Source: Gracilaria domingensis (taxonomy: Eukaryota; Rhodophyta; Florideophyceae; Gracilariales; Gracilariaceae). Taken from it: a DNA stretch of 64,000 bases. The stretch covers positions 496,001-560,000 of the forward strand of contig VCMS01000001.1 of the NCBI GenBank assembly GCA_022539475.1, read 5' to 3'. The translations under genes were made by a program, and so were the position numbers. Below are positions 61,901-64,000 of the stretch, in pieces (positions within the stretch are counted from its first letter, which is position 1; each line of letters begins with the position of its first letter). The notes below the pieces were generated by a model. The model saw only the letters and a program-made list of their open reading frames with translations. It was not told the origin of the DNA and made no database searches.

Positions 61901-62607
61901 ATGGCTATTTACATTAAAGCTATGAGAGGTGTCTCTTGTATTAACCGCGCTCGCCTTAAGAAGCAAGTAAGTCATCTACATCCACAAGTCTTCGAAAGAA
62001 CTGCGGATAAAGATGGGTGAAGACTGACAGCAATTTCGCCCCCAACAACCCTGATTTCTTATTTGGCAAGGTTGAAGTTATTCGCAACACTTTTCATGAA
62101 GGAAAGTTCAAACAGCATGAAGCAACCATTATACTCGCCACCGACGCTAAGGTCCGCCGCTTAAACTGGTGGTATGGCGCAGGTCGAGAAACAACGGACG
62201 TGCTTTCGTTCCCATTACGCGACAAGCCCCGACGCAAACCACGGATTCCCTCATCCTTCGAAAAAGATCTTGCAACGCTTATGGAGAATGTTCCTTTTCT
62301 TGATCCAGATACCGGTGAATTAACTCATTGCAGTCGGGTGCCTCCACCGCTGACAGACGATCTTGGGCGCATCTTCATTGCCGTTGAGTACTGCCGACAG
62401 GTTGCGAAACAACGTCAGATGGAACACGCAGATTATATAACTCTCGCCTGCGCTCATGGTATGGGGCATCTAGTTGGCTTGGATCATCAGACAGAAGATC
62501 AGTACAAGGCCATGAAAAGTGCGGAAGAGACAGTGCTGCGAGCCGTGGTATCGGAGGTTGGGCTTGTTGGTGACGAAAAAGCATTTCCGCAATCATATCT
62601 CCCGTAA
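61901..62607 (+). CDS. YBEY: YbeY rRNA-processing endoribonuclease
   Basis: Two exons, 61901-61966 and 62071-62607, 200 residues. The downstream frame alone has no ATG. Splicing gives INRARLKKQ-VEVIRNTFHEGKF, which aligns well with the N-terminus of other YbeY proteins. Key motifs: RETTDVLSFP (64-70), DLGRIFIAVEY, and the zinc/catalytic HGMGHLVGLDH with His151, His155 and His161. YbeY is a single-strand endoribonuclease that matures rRNA in bacteria, mitochondria and plastids. A ~25-residue insert (RRKPRIPSSFEKDLATLMENV) lies between the second strand and DLG. A clear organelle presequence is not visible, though the frame is open upstream of the ATG. Confidence 0.9.
61967..62070 (+). other. 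Intron of YBEY, phase 0
   Basis: 104 bp, GTAAGT donor and GCAAG acceptor, chosen because only this acceptor gives the family alignment at the junction. An alternative GAAG acceptor at 62022 would keep frame but insert 16 residues. Confidence 0.75.
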
Positions 62608-63788
62608 CATATTTCCCATCGGAGAAAGAGCCACACAGGATAATCTCGAGCAGATGATCTGGGTATCTCTATGCTCTGAAATGTACGTCTCGGCTTTGTA
62701 CTCGACGCTTGAAGATTTAACAGAAACACAGATTCAAGAACTGCACGCCAGCCATAGCAATCATTCTGCATCCCAAACCTTGGGTCCCCAGCATCGCAGT
62801 TTATGTTGAAGGCCACATACATTTGAACATTGATGCAGTACAAGTTTCCCGCTGCTGTTTGTTGAAAGAAAAAGGACTGAGAGTCATCTCTGCTATATCG
62901 CCAAGCCTGCTCGCCGCCATGGTAACTGTTGACGTGTTTGTTTTACCCTGGAGTAGTTTGCGGCCCTGGATGCCTCGCGCGCGAAATCTTCGGGTTCAGT
63001 TAACGCTTGAAACATTTGCTTACGCCTATGGCTCGGTATACACCTTCGTTCTGGCATCAGACTTTCGGGTATACCTAGAAACCTTCGAAACCACCGGGAG
63101 AAAGGTATGTAAACTGTCATTCATGAAGCAAGTCATTTTCGGCTTCTCGAAGGCTTCTCGAAGCACAAGGTACAAAACGAAATGGCTATTACCGTCGGTA
63201 ATAGAGAAGGACCTCATGACGACATGCAGATGTAACGAACGTCTTCGTTGCTCTTCCCTGCGCTCAGTACGTAGGCTTTGAGTGTGTTAAATTTCCGCAT
63301 CAAAGAAGGACGTACACACAACGATGAATATTTGCAGAAGAAACAATTGTCCAAGATGCGGTACCAGGATCTAGGGGGGGTACGAGAAACAGGATTTGCT
63401 GGTCGTAGTATTGCGTGTCCACAGTTATTCATTTTATCATTTGCCGGCCCTCTTGGATCGCAACTTCCTCGAAAATGAATAGCCTACAATTGGCGACTAT
63501 GTGGGTTTAAGTATGTAGATCAATACATACTTGCGGCGTCCGAAAAGGACATTGTCTGGAAGGCTTTGTCTTGACCGTCTTCGTGAGCATACCAGTCTTC
63601 TCGGTACTCAGATTGCTCGAAAGCGGTATCAGCCGTTCTGACTTCCCAAGTTAGAGAACTGTTCCTCGAATTCATACGCCTTAAGCTAGTGCCCATAAAG
63701 AGAGATATATACACACCTGAGGTTCTACGACACAATGTACCCTCATCATGTGATTTTTCTTCTTATAGGTGCATCACTCGGATGTACC
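62608..63788. other. Intergenic, possible unassigned exon
   Basis: A plus-strand open frame around 62870-63103 (LLAAMVTVDVFVLPWSSL) is followed by a good donor, GTATGT at 63104, but it has no ATG or partner exon that I can identify. Otherwise empty. Confidence 0.35.
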
Positions 63789-64000
63789 TTATTGCACGAG
63801 AAACCGAAAGTTAAGTTCTTCTAAATCGAACACGAAATTGCCTTCTCCTAAAGAAAATGCAGATACACTTTCGTTGGAAATCTTGGCCTCAGGGACACTT
63901 AGTCGGCCCTGAAACTCGATCTGCAATCGCTTATCAACCGGAACCTTTTGCCGTATACTCAGACCAGCCGGCGGGCGGTCATATGGAAGAATGCCAAGAA
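63789..64000 (-). CDS. C-terminal end of an unidentified gene leaving the window
   Basis: The minus strand is open from the right edge to TAA at 63789-63791, encoding 69 residues with clear protein character (GILPYDRPPAGLSIRQKV, PVDKRLQIEFQGRLSV, EGNFVFDLEELNFRFLVQ). The VPVDKRLQIEF segment looks like the edge of a beta-rich fold, loosely similar to plastid lipid-associated (fibrillin) proteins, but too little is present for a call. The 5' part is outside the window. Confidence 0.55.
   Translation of the reverse strand, partial: LGILPYDRPPAGLSIRQKVPVDKRLQIEFQGRLSVPEAKISNESVSAFSLGEGNFVFDLEELNFRFLVQ

Noticed and set aside
62823-63281. 152-codon plus-strand frame after YBEY
   Set aside because: The first codon is TTG and the frame crosses a strong GTATGT donor. 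It may contain an exon but cannot be assigned.
1-64000. tRNA, rRNA, CRISPR or intact transposon genes
   Set aside because: I looked for T-loop and cloverleaf patterns, regular spaced repeats and transposase or reverse-transcriptase motifs and saw none. The inverted repeats found have no associated coding sequence.

Overview
This is nuclear DNA of a plastid-bearing eukaryote, most likely a red alga. Supporting signs are two nucleus-encoded plastid proteins (an HBP5-like DUF2358-SOUL protein and an LPA3-like DUF1995 protein), a Golgi-type carbohydrate sulfotransferase of the kind expanded in sulfated-galactan makers, a secreted Hint (Hedgehog/intein) protein, an animal-style MYB, and mostly intronless genes with occasional introns of 69-105 bp. 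The phylum is an inference; no ribosomal or organellar marker is present.

Layout. 1-16 kb: 3' part of a malectin-domain protein, a small membrane protein, an orphan Cys-cluster protein, the NatC acetyltransferase NAA30 (three exons), Tudor-SN and an alpha-kinase (two exons). 16-32 kb: an unidentified spliced gene, an inositol-polyphosphate 5-phosphatase, a gene-poor stretch, a 1648-residue REJ/TIG surface protein, the head-to-head plastid pair HBP5-like/LPA3-like, and the Hint protein. 32-51 kb: a strongly GC-rich domain with cyclin B, a hemerythrin-like protein, the sulfotransferase, an unknown membrane protein, a CAP/SCP protein, a U1-type zinc-finger protein, two proteins that share a C-terminal VRFAAEV motif, and an R2R3 MYB. 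51-64 kb: AT-richer again, with a nu-type GST, a YeeZ-like Rossmann protein head-to-head with RTF2, YbeY, and the 3' end of a gene leaving the window.

Splicing. I could reconstruct six introns from protein homology and frame. They have GT starts, several have a TACTAAC-like branch site, and five of the six end in AAG rather than CAG/TAG. In the zinc-finger gene the intron appears to split the initiator ATG.

Intergenic DNA has few recognisable transposons but many short, near-perfect inverted repeats (for example 6512-6638, 9773-9817, 47328-47434, 53846-53899, 60460-60522) and one dispersed ~60-bp repeat (20537 and 54061). The genes form no operon-like system; they are ordinary housekeeping, signalling, cell-surface and plastid genes. 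The more unusual content is the splice-site habit, the hairpins and several lineage-specific domain architectures.
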